NCBI GenBank assembly: GCA_949825065.1
Contig: OX463847.1
Location: 32,812,115-32,876,114, forward strand
Length of the DNA: 64,000 nucleotides
Reading direction: 5' to 3'
Origin: Odontocerum albicorne
Lineage: Eukaryota; Arthropoda; Insecta; Trichoptera; Odontoceridae
Both the position numbers and the translations under genes were made by a program. Positions 22,590 to 34,386 of this stretch are shown here, piece by piece. The notes under the pieces are model-generated. The model was not told where the DNA came from and searched no databases. It worked only from the letters and a program-made list of their open reading frames with translations. How positions within the stretch are numbered: the stretch's first letter is position 1; the number at the start of each line of letters is the position of its first letter.

Positions 22590-23395
22590 TTTTTTTATTG
22601 CTATCCTTGAATATCAATCAAAATTCATAAGAAATATACTCCTTAACTTCAAAGGACTATTTGTCAATAAAGTTATAAATTTTCCTCGAATATATCAAAA
22701 TTTGATGAAAATATCAATCACTTTAATCTTCATTGATATTCTGCCATTCATATTTCACTTTTGTTATATCCATTGAATATCTGATCTCGCTTTCAACTTT
22801 GAACTTTGGGATCTCCAATCCGTCAAACGGTAGGTTGACAGATGTTTAAATATTGTATATTGATAGACAGCTTAACATGATCATCCTCAAATCATGCTCC
22901 AATTGAAGACATATGTCTTTAACTTATAACATAGGAAATTGACATTTAGGAAGATCCCGCCTGATTCGATATGCGTGGAGATTGTTGAAATTTGCAATAT
23001 CTTATATATGTTACACACATATTCCAATATTCTCCACCATAACTGTTAGCATCAGTGTTTAATTGTTGGCATACTTGCTAATCTAGCTGGCATCCTACAT
23101 TCCATTTCAAGTGGATTTTGTTTGCACACTGGAGTACTTTGAGATTTTCTTCCACAGTATTATTTTCTTTAACTTATTCGCTGTTGTAAATAAATGTAAA
23201 TAAATGATAAGATTGCAATATAGGAACTCAAAAACCCTCGTATTCTATGTCTTCAATATCACCACATTTGTCTTGTGGACATGATGAAGTTGGTGGTCAA
23301 GAGGGAATAATGCCTCCAGCTCCGCAAATCGATATTTTAGGTTTAGGTCCACCGGAGTAGGTGCATAACTCCTAATCCATTATTGATAGATATAG
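22590..23395. other. weakly LINE-like, mostly unassigned
   Basis: 22740-23180 has patches such as CCAATCCGTCAAACGGTAGG and CTAGCTGGCATCCTACATTC that read like decayed coding repeat on the minus strand. No motif is secure. Confidence 0.3.
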
Positions 23396-23399
23396 CTAC

Positions 23400-24060
23400 C
23401 ACGGTATTATACCATTTAATCATTCTGTCATATGGCTCATGTCTGAGCATCGTACTCCCTATGATAATTTCTGTCAACTGCTTTCCATCCATCCCTGCAC
23501 TCCGCGACTCGAAGAGCAATGCAATGGCGTTTTGGTAAAGAGGTGCAAGTCATCATAACTTATTTATGTATTCAAAGTTTACCTTTAAAATTTACCTGAG
23601 ATCTGTATTTCAGGAATACAAGTGTTGCAAAACTTCAAACTGACAAATAAGTAATTGATGACTTGTACCTCTTTACCAAAACGCCATTGAATTGTTAAGT
23701 GTAGTCCAGTTGCACCTCTCACTTGGTCATTGTAAAGCATTGAGATTCTTCCTCTTAACTATCGTCCATCCAGTAACCACAAACGTCTCCAAACTGTATC
23801 CTTGGCTAAGAGCGATGCGCCCGAATCGGAGGTCATTTTGTCGACAATCTGTCGATGATTCTCAGTTCTTCGAGAATTAAGGTGTTAGTTCATCTTGCTG
23901 TCCATGGAATTCGTAAGATCCTTCTCCAGCACCACATTTCAAATGTATCTATTATACGTCTCTCGCTTGTTTTCAGAGTTCAAGTCATAGCGTCATACAT
24001 GAATATTGCGAAGACGAGAGACTTAACTATTATAACATACTGTCTAGAGTTAACACGAAA
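23400..24060 (-). mobile_element. LINE tail (family D) split by a small inverted-repeat element
   Basis: 23440-23520 and 23690-23800 together match the contiguous tail at 59150-59330, which on the minus strand reads RRTRGRVPMRWTDQV ... TTAFRAAECRDGWRG ... VVRGYHGSHDAQS with one frameshift. The break at 23521/23690 holds the element described next. Further upstream ORF2 sequence (TTCTCCAGCACCACATTTCA and the following 120 bp) continues to about 24050. Confidence 0.7.
23522..23689. mobile_element. 168-bp MITE-like inverted-repeat element
   Basis: The left end CAATGGCGTTTTGGTAAAGA (then GGTGCAAGTCATCA) and the inverted right end agree over 34 bp with one mismatch (GGTGC versus GGTAC). Weaker pairing continues to about 60 bp. 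The paralogous LINE tail at 59231 (CTCGAAAGGCAGTTGTTAAG) lacks the element. A 3-bp AAT is repeated on both sides, but duplicated target length is ambiguous. No coding capacity; superfamily not assigned. Confidence 0.8.
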
Positions 24061-24074
24061 CTCGTACGTCATTT

Positions 24075-24170
24075 TTTTTACTAGATCGGGACTCTTTTTA
24101 AAATATCATTACGAATCAAACCCAAAACTCCCGCATGGTAGACAGGCCACTTTAACTACTAACTAGACGA
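24075..24170 (-). mobile_element. tRNA-like SINE head, minus strand
   Basis: The reverse complement reads CGTCTAGTTAGTAGTTAAAG ... TGCGGGAGTTTTGGGTTTGATTCG, in short an A-box-like and a B-box-like segment as in S1. No S1 tail is attached. Confidence 0.5.
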
Positions 24171-24779
24171 TGAAGATCCACACACTCTGCATACTTCCTT
24201 TGCCTTACCATGTGTGTGTGATTACGAGATATATATTATTATATCTGCATGGTATTTTTTTATCGTTGAACCTATTGTCTTAACTTGATTGATTGTATTG
24301 ACTGCTTATTTATTTATTGTAATTTTTTATTATTTTACTTTACACGTAATAGGACATCGCCTAAAAGGTCTGATGTCCTCGCGACCGGGCTCACCATCTA
24401 CTAATGGGGGTGTATGTTGACTGAGGTGATATTATGAGATAAGCCTAAAATTTTTGATATCTTCTCTCTTATATGTACTTTCTTCTCGATTATCTTGAAA
24501 TATACGAGTGTTAGGAAATATGTGTATGTATAATATAAACTCGTATGTACTCGTACATACAATGTTTCTATCAATAAACCTATATTTATTTAATTATATA
24601 CTCGTAACTCTGATCAACGAAATTCCATACCAGATTAAATCTGTTCATCACCATGTAACTTGGATATTTTGTTATTTAAAGACTGTGTGTTTTGAGTAAA
24701 ATAACTCGCACACTATAAATCAACACAAATTAAAGCGTGTTTTTTTCACAAGATGGATTAAACATGTCTTAATATTTAT
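24171..24779. other. unassigned interval
   Basis: Octamer scars at 24548 and 24599, with a seven-of-eight match at 24538: the densest cluster in the window. 24340-24420 has a GC-richer patch of unknown origin. Confidence 0.35.
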
Positions 24780-24860
24780 TTGGGCATCTTTGATGAGAGT
24801 TTACTCTCTAAACGACAGTGTATAAATTATCTTATAACAATTATTACTATAAACACATTT
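24780..24860 (+). mobile_element. LINE-K 3' tail only
   Basis: GGGCATCTTTGATGAGAGTT, TACTCTCTAAACGACAGTGT and ATAAATTATC, then an ATT-rich stretch. Very short 5'-truncated insertion. Confidence 0.7.
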
Positions 24861-27029
24861 TCGAAGGCAAGCAATCATCATGGATATATAATTATTGATG
24901 CAATAAAATATATTATACTGCAGTTTAACCACTATCGTAAATTCATCAACCAGAAGATGCACTTTTTTCGTATTTAGTCTGCTCTACCCTTTCTCCAGCA
25001 ATAATGTATTCTACAAAACTTGTGTTGCATTTATTATATACAACCTTATGCCATTACATTATAACGAGAATACTTTCAAAAGACCTAATTTAAAAAAAAA
25101 CAAAACAAGACCTTCTTTTTAAAGTTTTAGTTCTTCCAATCAGTCCATGTAGGTTGAGTTATCAGTTGTAAGATATCGTATTTTAATCGTTATCATGTAG
25201 TCATTTATCGATAAAACCATCAATTTCCATATCAACACCTATTACAGTTATAACATGGATCGTTAGGTATCATAGCATGCGATTTGTATACTGATTTAGG
25301 AGGGTACAAGTACATTCAAAGTTTAATATAAAAATATTGTCTTATTCCTGGTGATATTATATATAGTGACGACTTACATGACCTAATTGATAAGATGCCT
25401 GTCTTTTAAAGCTTTTGAAATGAATTTTAAAAATTATAACGAGTTTGTATGAAGATCGATATTTTATTCAAGTTAAAATAATCTGAAATTTTGAGTTCGC
25501 AAACTTCTAAGCTTATTGGTAAAACATTTTTATGCCTCTAGAAGATTTCGGTGAAATCAATAACCGAAAGTGAACATACAAACATATCTGTTCTTACATT
25601 TAAACGTTTTAAGATATTTCTTTGAAGTTTGGAATATTATTTTGTTCGTAATAAATCCACCAAATTGTTCTCAATGCATCGAAACTGTAATGTAATAACT
25701 CAAATCGAAACACGTTTTTTTTTATACTTAAAAAATTGTTATTTTTGTATAATTACGAGTAAGTTCGTATATAAAATAAAATCCTATATTCATCAACCCA
25801 ATCGGTAGTTCGCGGATTACACGAGGTACTCGTATGTAGCAAAATTATCGATTTGTGATTAAGTGGTTAATTTTGCCTCCTTCATTTTAACGATCGTACA
25901 TCAAATGCAAGCGCTCAATTATACACGTCAAGTAGCATGCTATTCAAATATTCCAAGTAAAAAATAGTTATGACGTTAATTTACAGCTACTCTTTGATAT
26001 ATGCGCACGTTTCTTAAGAACTACCGTCCAATTAGCATGCTACCTACCCTATACAAAATTTTTACCGAGATCTTAAAAAAAAATTCGCATTTTATTTCCT
26101 GTTAAAACACTTAAAAAGTAATTTAGATGGGTAAAAGCTGTATTTTATTTTGTGTTTTATATGAAAAAAAACACGTAACTGAAAGAAAAATCAGTTTTGA
26201 GACGTTTAATATAGAAAATTTAGTATGAAAATTCAAGAAATATAGTACTTGTTATTATATAGTGAATTAATATTGTGTAACTCAAACCACTGAATTTTAC
26301 ATGCATAAAATATAAATCAAAATCTCCCTGTGGGGTCGGCGAACACTTTCTTTTTCAGTGAGCGGCAGATATTTGCAAATAAGAATTCAGGATGAGCCGT
26401 CCTTAGGGGTTTCAGCTTAGAAGGAAGTCAAAAGCTTAACAGCCAGGTTGTGAATGGAGGCGTTTTATGAAATTCCTGTTTTCCTGATAAAATATAAACA
26501 TTATGATAAATTAACCAATATACCATATACATATTCTGTGCTATCAATAATTTGTGTAAGTTAACGATTACTAATTTAACAAATTTCTTTTCTACTAGAA
26601 ATTCATTAAAATTTTGTGTTATTTTACACAAACTAATTCATGTTTAAAAAATAAAAATAAAATTTTAATATTGGTTACATATTTTTAGAAAATTGACCAT
26701 TAATTGTAAAAAGTTTGTGAGCCAACGTTCTAATCATATGTATGGGAAAACTTAACAAAGAAAGAACCATTTTAATTTCACTCGCCTTCTCATTTTCAGC
26801 GATCAGGTCAGCTGTCGGATGTTAACTTGAGACAAAAGGTGATTCTCGCAAGTCATAAATTAAGTTCACCGCAGTGTAAAGGTTAATCAGTAGTGGATGA
26901 CTATGCTAGTTTGGTTTTGACGTCTGCATTTTCTCCATCAATATGGCAATTAAACAAGATACAAGAATAAAATATGTCAAAACATGTGGACGCAACATAA
27001 AACATACTATTTTATACCTGTAGTAAAAG
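24861..27029. other. unassigned AT-rich interval
   Basis: About 2.2 kb, no gene recognised. A possible degraded S1 head is at 25380-25412 (GACCTAATTGATAAGATGCC). Octamer scars at 25754 and 25827. Confidence 0.35.
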
Positions 27030-27400
27030 TAAATACATACATACCATCACTGTCGGGGTAGGCAGAGAAGATAGAGTGCCATACTTTCCTAACTCGTCAG
27101 ACATCCTTAAACTCTTCCACATTCATGTACTTTCTCATACAACCTTTACAATTTTTCTGACTTCCTACTTTTCTCCATTCGGAATATTATTCACTTGATC
27201 CAACTTTACTTTCCTTGGTCTTCTTCTCATACGCTTTACACTCACATCTGCCCTGTGTATCTGTTTTTTTTTAGTATTTTTTCATTCATTCGTTCTACAT
27301 GCCCAAACCATCTCAACGTAATCTTATTCATCTTACTTAACACACCAGCCTTAAGTTAATATTCATTCCTTATTATGTCATACATTGTCCCTTCTGAAAA
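27030..27400 (-). mobile_element. LINE-A 3' fragment
   Basis: The minus-strand terminus is at TACATACATACCATCACTGT (27041), running through GGTAGGCAGAGAAGATAGAG to CATGCCCAAACCATCTCAAC (FGHVERMN region). Confidence 0.8.
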
Positions 27401-27429
27401 AGTATTAAACAAAAAGGGCCAAAATTAAT

Positions 27430-27780
27430 TAATAATAATATGACTCTTTTTAAGGGCGCTCTAACTTGAGATTAGAGCCCACTATTAATAACGGTTTAAA
27501 AATATTACTAAAAACAAGTTGAGTTTAACGATAGGAAAGTGGTGCCTGCGGTCATCAGATTAGAAACTTCTCCGCATCTACATAAGTAAAACATATTTGG
27601 TAAGAAAACCACAAAAAACTTATTAATGGGTGAAGAACTATAAACAAACCTTTGTGGATCTTCCGATGAGGGATCATAAATTTTGATAAGATCTCCCAAA
27701 AAAGGTTATCTTTAAGCGCTTCCTAAAGGTGCACACGCCATCCATATTAGTAAGATTAAGCGGCAGTTCATTTCACGCCA
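27430..27780 (-). mobile_element. LINE-K C-terminus and 3' UTR
   Basis: The minus strand reads NELPLNLTNMDGVCTFRKRL then KITFFGRSYQNL and stop (about 27770-27680). The N-E-L-P-x-N ... F-R-K-x-L-K pattern is a common end of LINE ORF2 proteins. The 3' UTR continues leftwards to GAGCGCCCTTAAAAAGAGTC (reverse complement) and ATTAATAATAATATGAC. Confidence 0.75.
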
Positions 27781-28319
27781 CAGGTTGTAATTATATCCTG
27801 ACCCATTGGATTAATTCGTAACAGTACATTTATTCGATGAAGATGAAATCGATCTCAAAGTTCTGTTCCTCACCGAATCAACATGTCTCAGGCACAAAAA
27901 CGAAAGACACAATGGATACATCCCAGTAAGAGGCTTGAGAGACAGTGTTTGAAATCAATCCGTTCGCGACTTTTAAGCCAATATCGACTTTTTAGAAGTA
28001 GACTAATATGACAATATTTATAACTAATATGACTATATCTATAACAATATTTATGCCAGTCTAGCTGTTGCATCGAAAACCGAATGGATTCTAGAAATTG
28101 GCGAACAGGCAGACCAAAATAAATATAATTTCAATAATCCAGATGCTATATAATAAATCAATTATAAGAGTTATTTCCTTTGTAATTGACTTGCAAATTT
28201 TAACTCTCTTAGATTAAACAAGCCCGAACAAACCGTATAACTTAACCTGTATATCCATTCCTGATAAACGCACTTCCATCAACATATTGTCAACGCGGTT
28301 ATTAAAAAAAATCCTCATT
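27781..28319. other. unassigned interval
   Basis: Moderate composition; no motif identified on either strand. Confidence 0.3.
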
Positions 28320-28369
28320 TTTTTGTGCACATTATACAGACCCTTCAAATCAATCCAACAATATATCCT

Positions 28370-28668
28370 TTTGAGATCATGGTTTATGTTAATGTAATAA
28401 GAATGAATAAGATGGAAGTGTCTATTATGTGTCGTTTGAGGACGGGCGACGCGTGGTGGCTAGTCACCTTTGCAACATGGGTATTCTGGAGAATCCGGGC
28501 TGCGAGTGTGGTCTGGATGATAAACCTATAGACCATAAAATTTTTGGTTGTCCTTCGCGAGACAGATTTTATTTACTTAAAGCCAAGCTTAAAACTTTGG
28601 GTGGATTGTCTATTTATGAAAAAAAATACAGACCCTTCCTAACCCGCAATCTTCAACACTGGTCTTAA
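28370..28668 (+). pseudogene. LINE ORF2 C-terminal tail (Cys/His end)
   Basis: Frame +1 reads MEVSIMCRLRTGD to about 28450. A frameshift there moves the match into the frame RRVVASHLCNMGILENPGCE ... CGLDDKPIDHKIFGCPSRDR, ending LTRNLQHWS and stop at 28666. C-x-C-G-x7-H-x4-C is the signature seen after the RNase H domain of Jockey/R1-type LINEs (LRTGHG ... HL ... C-CG ... H-C). The preserved 79-codon frame suggests a moderately recent insertion, 5'-truncated. Confidence 0.8.
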
Positions 28669-28860
28669 GAAAAAAAAAGTAAAATTATCAAAGAAAAGTA
28701 TAACACGTCTGATGAAGATCTGAATGAAGAAGCTTGAAACATGCGTTGCAATTAAATTACTCGATACACATAAATGGAACTGAAAAGAGTAAAAACGAGA
28801 GTTTTCTTTTTTCAACCTCAAGTGGGGGTTCATCCTTCGGTTATATTTTCAAAATTTATT
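28669..28860 (+). mobile_element. 3' UTR of the preceding LINE, with CTGATGA...GAAAC motif
   Basis: After the stop comes AAGAAAAAAAAGTAAAATTA, then GTCTGATGAAGATCTGAATG, AAGAAGCTTGAAACATGCG. The spacing of CTGATGA and GAAAC resembles a hammerhead core, though stem II here pairs poorly. Confidence 0.45.
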
Positions 28861-28983
28861 TATCCATGAACATAGGAGATCGAATTTTCAGTACTTCAAG
28901 TTTTTTTAATTGATACTAGATAGGTAACTAATTTGTCCTTTCAACGTTAACAAGTGTCCTCGAATAAGTACCTAAACGAGCGA

Positions 28984-29010
28984 GCAATTTAATCAAACCG
29001 ATTAAATTGC
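28984..29010. repeat. short perfect hairpin
   Basis: GCAATTTAATC and GATTAAATTGC are exact inverted copies separated by 5 nt. No terminator or known element context. Confidence 0.6.
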
Positions 29011-29599
29011 AGGTCGAATTGCAACCCAACCAACAGGTTTAGAATGGTCAGCCACAGAGAATGACCCAGTTTAATCCATGAGCCATAAGTCTCGCAAATA
29101 GTTTCCACAGTGCACTTTGCTCTGGCAGTCATTTGCCAGGTCGACATGTTCTCTGCTGAATAATCGCGATTTTACTTTCTTCCGACATATTTCTCTCTTG
29201 TGTTCTTGGTATAATATACAAATTGCTATTTGTTGTTATTAAACGTACTATTATTATTATATTAACGGAACAAGCAATCCTTGATTTACAACGATCTGTT
29301 TAATTAAAAAAATAACTAACTTTTACTTTTATTTGTATTAATCTCTACCTCCCATCAAACCTCTTTAAATGTTGAGCAGTCAACGCTGTTTCCAGTAATT
29401 GCGTGAAAAAATTGTCCGATATTCATAGTGTTGAATGATCTTTATAGTAAAGTCAAATGTGGTTCATCCTTACTATATTTTAAGAAAAATCTACAAACCA
29501 CACTAATTATGTCAAAATATTCCTAGTCCCTAACTCTTTTACAATTTTGTTACTTTTAATTAAATATCATATTATTTAGCTAAGTTTAAAACATTGTCA

Positions 29600-29700
29600 T
29601 TGATACTGATATAATTTTGAAACCAAAACTGGTTAATACGAAGAAATTACTTAAAAGCAATAAATTCGTCAGATGTATTTACATGAAAGTGTTAAAATAG
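29600..29700. repeat. dispersed repeat E, copy 2
   Basis: Same order of words as 20200-20310 (TGATACTGATATAATTTTGA, AACCAAAACTGGTTAATACG, AATAAATTCGTCAGATGTAT). Confidence 0.65.
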
Positions 29701-29819
29701 AGTAAATAAAAGTAAGTAAAGGTTTGAAATGCAATTACTACTTTCGGTAGGTTGACACAAAGAGTCTGGGAAAACTAGAAATCCATCGTAAAGGTAAAAA
29801 TATTAATTAGCCAGGCCTC

Positions 29820-30350
29820 TCTGGAAGTGAAACCTGAACTTCGTACAATCGAAGACTTAACAATTTACAAATGCGGCTTTTACATAGAATATAGCTTATA
29901 GTGTGGCACGATGAAATCACAAATGAATAAGTTCTTAAGAAATCAGGTCTTTTTAGTTTGATGGTGACCTTCAAATTAAAAAAGTCACGCTAGCTTGGCC
30001 ATATAGTAAGAATGAATAGCGTGGCGTTCGCCGTTTTGGAAAGCACTTGAAGACAGTCGTTTTTGGAAGGCGTTATCAAAATTTATGAACACTAAACTCC
30101 ACCTAAAGCGGAATGCGTTACTATCACACATTGGAAGACCCACAAAGGTTTTTTTATAGTTATTCTTCCCTTAGTAAGTGTCCTGCTGTTTTCTTACCAA
30201 ATATGTTTTTCTAAAGGCCACTGATATCCTTATACTCAATTTTTTTGTTATATTTTTAATCTGTCAATAATAGTGAGTTCGAAGTTAGAGTGCCCTTAAG
30301 GAGAGTCTGATCTTAAAACGATGCTATATAAATTCTTGTTTAATCATTCT
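29820..30350 (+). mobile_element. LINE tail (GSETW type) joined to LINE-K end and 3' UTR
   Basis: 29820-29930 reads SGSETxTSYNRRLNNLQMRL, then LHRI and DEITNE, a tail of LINE-A/B type. From about 30020 the LINE-K end begins (GVRRFGKHLKTVVFG, RRYQNL, stop at about 30088). The LINE-K 3' UTR follows to CCTTAAGGAGAGTCTGATCT and TATATAAATTC, with an ATT microsatellite. Either LINE-K itself carries the GSETW region or two insertions abut. Confidence 0.65.
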
Positions 30351-31679
30351 TATTATCATTATAAAAATATTTTTCTACCTTTTTCATCAAACAATCAATT
30401 TATTTGTTTAGATTTTTATCTAGCGTCATTACTTTTCATACAAAATAGACGTAATTTTATGTTTGAAAATTAAAGCCTCGAAATATTATTTAATCTACGA
30501 GGGTAAAACCTAGACTGTGGGTAATGCATGGATATGATAACTATCGCCATTAACGTTTTCTAGTATAACGATGGAAGATAACGTGAAGTCAATCTGATTG
30601 TTCTTAGGTCAGGGGGTTAGTGTTGTTAAGAGTTGAGCTCAATCGGAACTGCGAAATCGCTTCATGTATAGTATATATCCGAAGAACCATCTTATTTTAA
30701 TTGATCGATTTAAAAAATAATATGAGTTTGATCAACAAATATTTAACTAAATGAACTTCACATAATGTCGATTTTAATCAAATTTTCTTTGTGTTTATGA
30801 ATGACATGTTAAGCATTGTGTTATTGGAAGATAACTAAGTAGGCTCGCGGTGGAAAGGCATTGTTTTGAGGCAAAAATTTTGTATGGTAATTTAAAATAA
30901 ATCAATACAAATATCTTCTGAAATCTTGCGTGAAAATAGAATTTTTAAATAAATTATTTATTTATCACAGTTCTCTTCTAAATATTTTAGATTTCTATAA
31001 TTTCAATGAGAACACCATAGTAAATGGCTCAAAATATTAACCATTTCAAACAATCATGAAGAAAAAAAAAAGGTTTACAAGGTGGATTGATTAAGAAAAT
31101 GCTCTTCTAGTTGATCATCTCCACGACGAATGAGTCTTGGTGTTAAATAATAGTTTCAGTTGGCTAAGAGAGAAGACTGATTTGGAAAAATGGTGGATGC
31201 CGTTAGTGGTTCCAGATTTAGGAAAACATCGCCTGAATACGCAGGGTATCAGAAAAAGTATACGTGATTCTTCTCTACCGATATATTTTCATCGGTTGAA
31301 GGAAAATAACAAAGTTACTTTTATTATTTGTAAGTTTCTATTTTTTTTAAATCGGTGGTGCCCATCCTTAGCAGAATTGGCGTTTGACTAATGTGAAGAT
31401 ACCTCGTGCGTGAAAGTGAAAATAATAGCACTATGTGGAGATAAGCACCTTTAGGGTGCTGTCATCTCGAATTGCTATTTTAGTAGTTTTTCCTATCTTT
31501 CAATCAAAGCTAATGTAATACTGCCGGTATTAACATTATATTTCTGATGTACAAGTTGGTTGTAATGAAGGGTGAATTTGATAAAAAAGTAATGTTCGAT
31601 CTTATTCTAGAGTTGTTCAAAGAAGCGTCATACTCGTATATATAAGGGGATACTCTTATATTCTTTGGTATAATTAGGA
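30351..31679. other. unassigned interval
   Basis: AT-rich. The ORF at 31137-31391 has no family signature. Octamer scar at 31631. Confidence 0.35.
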
Positions 31680-31870
31680 ATCTAATTCAAAATCCTTGAG
31701 CGGAAGATAATCGTATTATGAACTAAGCCGTAGGAGTTACCTTTTTAGATGCGTGCTTTCCATACGGGCCAAAAGTTAAATGGTTTGTTATCCAACTCTA
31801 TTAAAAAACTTAATTCAAACAATGTCCTGATAGTTTCAACTCTGACTTAAAACTAAAAAGGTTGCATTCA
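31680..31870. repeat. dispersed repeat shared with 36050-36235
   Basis: ATTATGAACTAAGCCGTAGG, TTTTTAGATGCGTGCTTTCC, CGGGCCAAAAGTTAAATGG and TTTCAACTCTGACTTAAAAC recur in order at 36070-36210. The left edge resembles a reversed tRNA A box, so it may be a minus-strand SINE of another type. Confidence 0.65.
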
Positions 31871-31874
31871 AATT

Positions 31875-32010
31875 GTTACGGAATATCATGTTAAAATATT
31901 AAACAAGAGATTACTTTGTTATTCTAATGATTACACTTTATCAACGAGACACGTTTATCTGCTATACCGAGGCTCTCTTTAGGCGGAATGATGCAAAGGA
32001 GATATACTAT
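31875..32010. mobile_element. single arm of the foldback element
   Basis: TTACGGAATATCATGTTAAA, GATTACTTTGTTATTC, TGATTACACTTTATCAACG and CTATACCGAGGCTCTCTTTA then GGCGG match the left arm at 52715-52830. No right arm follows. Confidence 0.6.
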
Positions 32011-32754
32011 ATAAAAGCGACATATTCGAAATATATTTGTGAACAAAAAAAAACCTTGACATTCATTTATAAACAACTATAGTATTACCCCAAAACCGCT
32101 TCAAGAATTTGTGTAAAACAGCAAACTAAGCGCCAGTGTACAAAATTCATATGGAATAAATACATTTTTAGTGAAACTGAACCCTGGGTGCCTGATTAAG
32201 TTTGTATGTTCACTGATATGCCACGGCGAACAGATATGATAAAAAAATATTTATTTGTTCAAATAAACATCACAGTTTTTATCATTATATTACCACCAAA
32301 AATCATATAATAATTTACATCGTTAAGGAAAAGCGAACTGTAGACTATAAGTGCAAAATAATACATAAAATACAAATATAAAGAAACACTTCCCTAGGTA
32401 AGACCTGAGACAACATGATTTCATGCTTAGTTACAGATTTTATATATTTGTCCTAAATACCAAAACACTCAACTGAAACATTCACATACTTGTATAGTAT
32501 ACTTATAAATCTTAGTTATCACACAAACAATTCTAACCACATCATAATCTCAACCACCACATCAAAATCATGTCCAACAACTTCTCATCACACGTAAATG
32601 TAGACATTAGCATCAGGTATTCACTCACATGCCTTTGTAGAGATGCCAAAAGCTCTTTACTCTTAGGTTTCTCTCAGTCAAAATGCCACCTTGTTATATA
32701 TAATATATCTTTCAATTTGAAGTTGCGACATTATAACAGTTCCAATATAAGAAT
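32011..32754. other. unassigned AT-rich interval
   Basis: No feature recognised. Confidence 0.35.
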
Positions 32755-33245
32755 TATATAGGACAAATTAAAAAATATCCTCAGATATCTATGGTATGGA
32801 ACAAAGGGCGATTAACCAAAATATGCGCACCATGCCGAAATTCTCATAATGGGTAATTATAGAAGCTTCGAAACAAGAAGGCAAGAATCCGTCGCGATAT
32901 TCCTACTAAAATTGTTTCGACGTTGCTTTAACTGTCCTGCTTTAACTGACGTTGCTTTAACTGTACTAGAAGCACTAAGTTTATTGTCTCCAATAAATAT
33001 AGCCGCGTAAGGGATCGCCCTCTGTTCTACATACCAACTTACAGAACAAATATGATGGCTAAACACTCAGTAACGCGTGGTATAGATATACTGAACCAAC
33101 TGAGTGACACTGTGGATATATTCTTGGCACTGCCAAGCAGCATGAGAAGAATTCTGACTGATATTCTTTCTTACGAATAAGCTTACTAGATGCAGATGTT
33201 CTTTGCGTAACAGGAGAAATCCGTGCAAAGTGGATTAAAAAAGAT
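32755..33245 (+). pseudogene. Jockey-like LINE J1, decayed 3' copy
   Basis: About 490 bp aligned to the 3' part of the J1 element at 56400-56880 (opposite strand there). It reads ILRYLWYGTKGD, stop, PKYAHHAEIL then NYRSFETRRQESVAIFLLKL. An in-place duplication of CGTTGCTTTAACTGT-C/A adds about 20 bp at 32915-32965, and stops interrupt the rest. It ends at the same 3' phrase (GTAACAGGAGAAATCCGTGC, AAAGTGGATTAAAAAA) as the better copy, fixing the 3' terminus of the family. Confidence 0.85.
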
Positions 33246-33884
33246 GAATAATAACAATCCCCACCCTCTCTCAAGAATGTGTTGTAAATTATTGACACAG
33301 CGAATTGCATGTCACTTCTCCCAAATTTATGCAAGGAATTAAAACCAGATTAAAGTTACGGCAAGAAGTTTTAAAACTTTCATTAGAGTCTGATATGGTG
33401 TCAAAAGTCAGCATGTAACTGGCTTTATAGTACCGATACTTAAGCGCTCTCACCACAAAATTAAATCAGCTTCCTAGTGCAACTTTAATAATTACAAAAC
33501 TACATGGTCGACCGTGTTTTAATATTCTGCTGGTGTACGCAGCTGCATTTTCTCCTGCGCGCTTATCGACTATACAAATAACTGAGAATGTAACGTTTTC
33601 TAAAAACATGTTGATACTTTGAAGATTCGCGTTATAGATACGGAATACCTATCTCCTGGAAAGGAAGATGTGACCTGAAGAAGTTAATAGTTGGAATGTC
33701 AAGAATAATAAAGAAGTCAGATAAATGAAGAGATTTTATAGGAAATTGCAGAAACGAGTAATGTGGCTTCTTTCAACTTTACCTCTTTTTATCCATCTCA
33801 TCCTGACACAAGATTTAACGAGTGTATTTGTTTATGTCTTTCTTTTTAAAAATCTCTAAAAATCAGTTTACATCCGAGAACTTA
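33246..33884. other. unassigned interval
   Basis: No motif recognised; 33400-33600 is slightly GC-richer. Confidence 0.3.
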
Positions 33885-34060
33885 GTGACCTAGTCGATAA
33901 GACGTCTGTGCTCCAGCCCGGAGGTTGCGGGATCGAATCCCGTTGGGTTTAAAAATAATTCGTCTAATCATAACTCAAGACTAATACTTTTTTCTACTTG
34001 TTTAGAAGAGATTGTTATTAAATCCACCAGGTTATACTGTATAAAATATATGCGTAATAC
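33885..34060 (+). mobile_element. tRNA-derived SINE S1
   Basis: Good head: GTGACCTAGTCGATAAGACG (A-box region), CAGCCCGGAGGTTGCGGG and GATCGAATCCCG (B box, 33931-33942). The body is shortened. The tail is GAAGAGATTGTTATTAAATC and CCACCAGGTTATACTGTATA. Confidence 0.8.
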
Positions 34061-34290
34061 TATGCTATATATTTTTTCCACTTCAACAAGTGGAAACAAA
34101 CACCAACTAGAAGCTATAAAACATTTTAACGTCGGAAAAGTCCTGATGCTTTCGGCTTTTCAATAGTTTTTGGCACATTGTAAAATGTTTTTAAACCTTT
34201 GTAGTATAAATTATTTATATTTTGGTTTTTAGAAGTCGAACTTGAATTCTCGTGGAGTAATTGTACACCTCTTTATTCGCATCTTTATAT

Positions 34291-34386
34291 TTCGCATCTT
34301 TTCGAAGTTACTTTGGCTACAAATTGTACTATACTTCGCTAAATATACTTCGCATCTTTTCGAAGTTACTTTGGCTACAAATTGTT
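34291..34386. repeat. two-copy tandem repeat, period 58 bp
   Basis: TTCGCATCTTTTCGAAGTTA, CTTTGGCTACAAATTGT occurs at 34291 and 34349. Confidence 0.8.
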
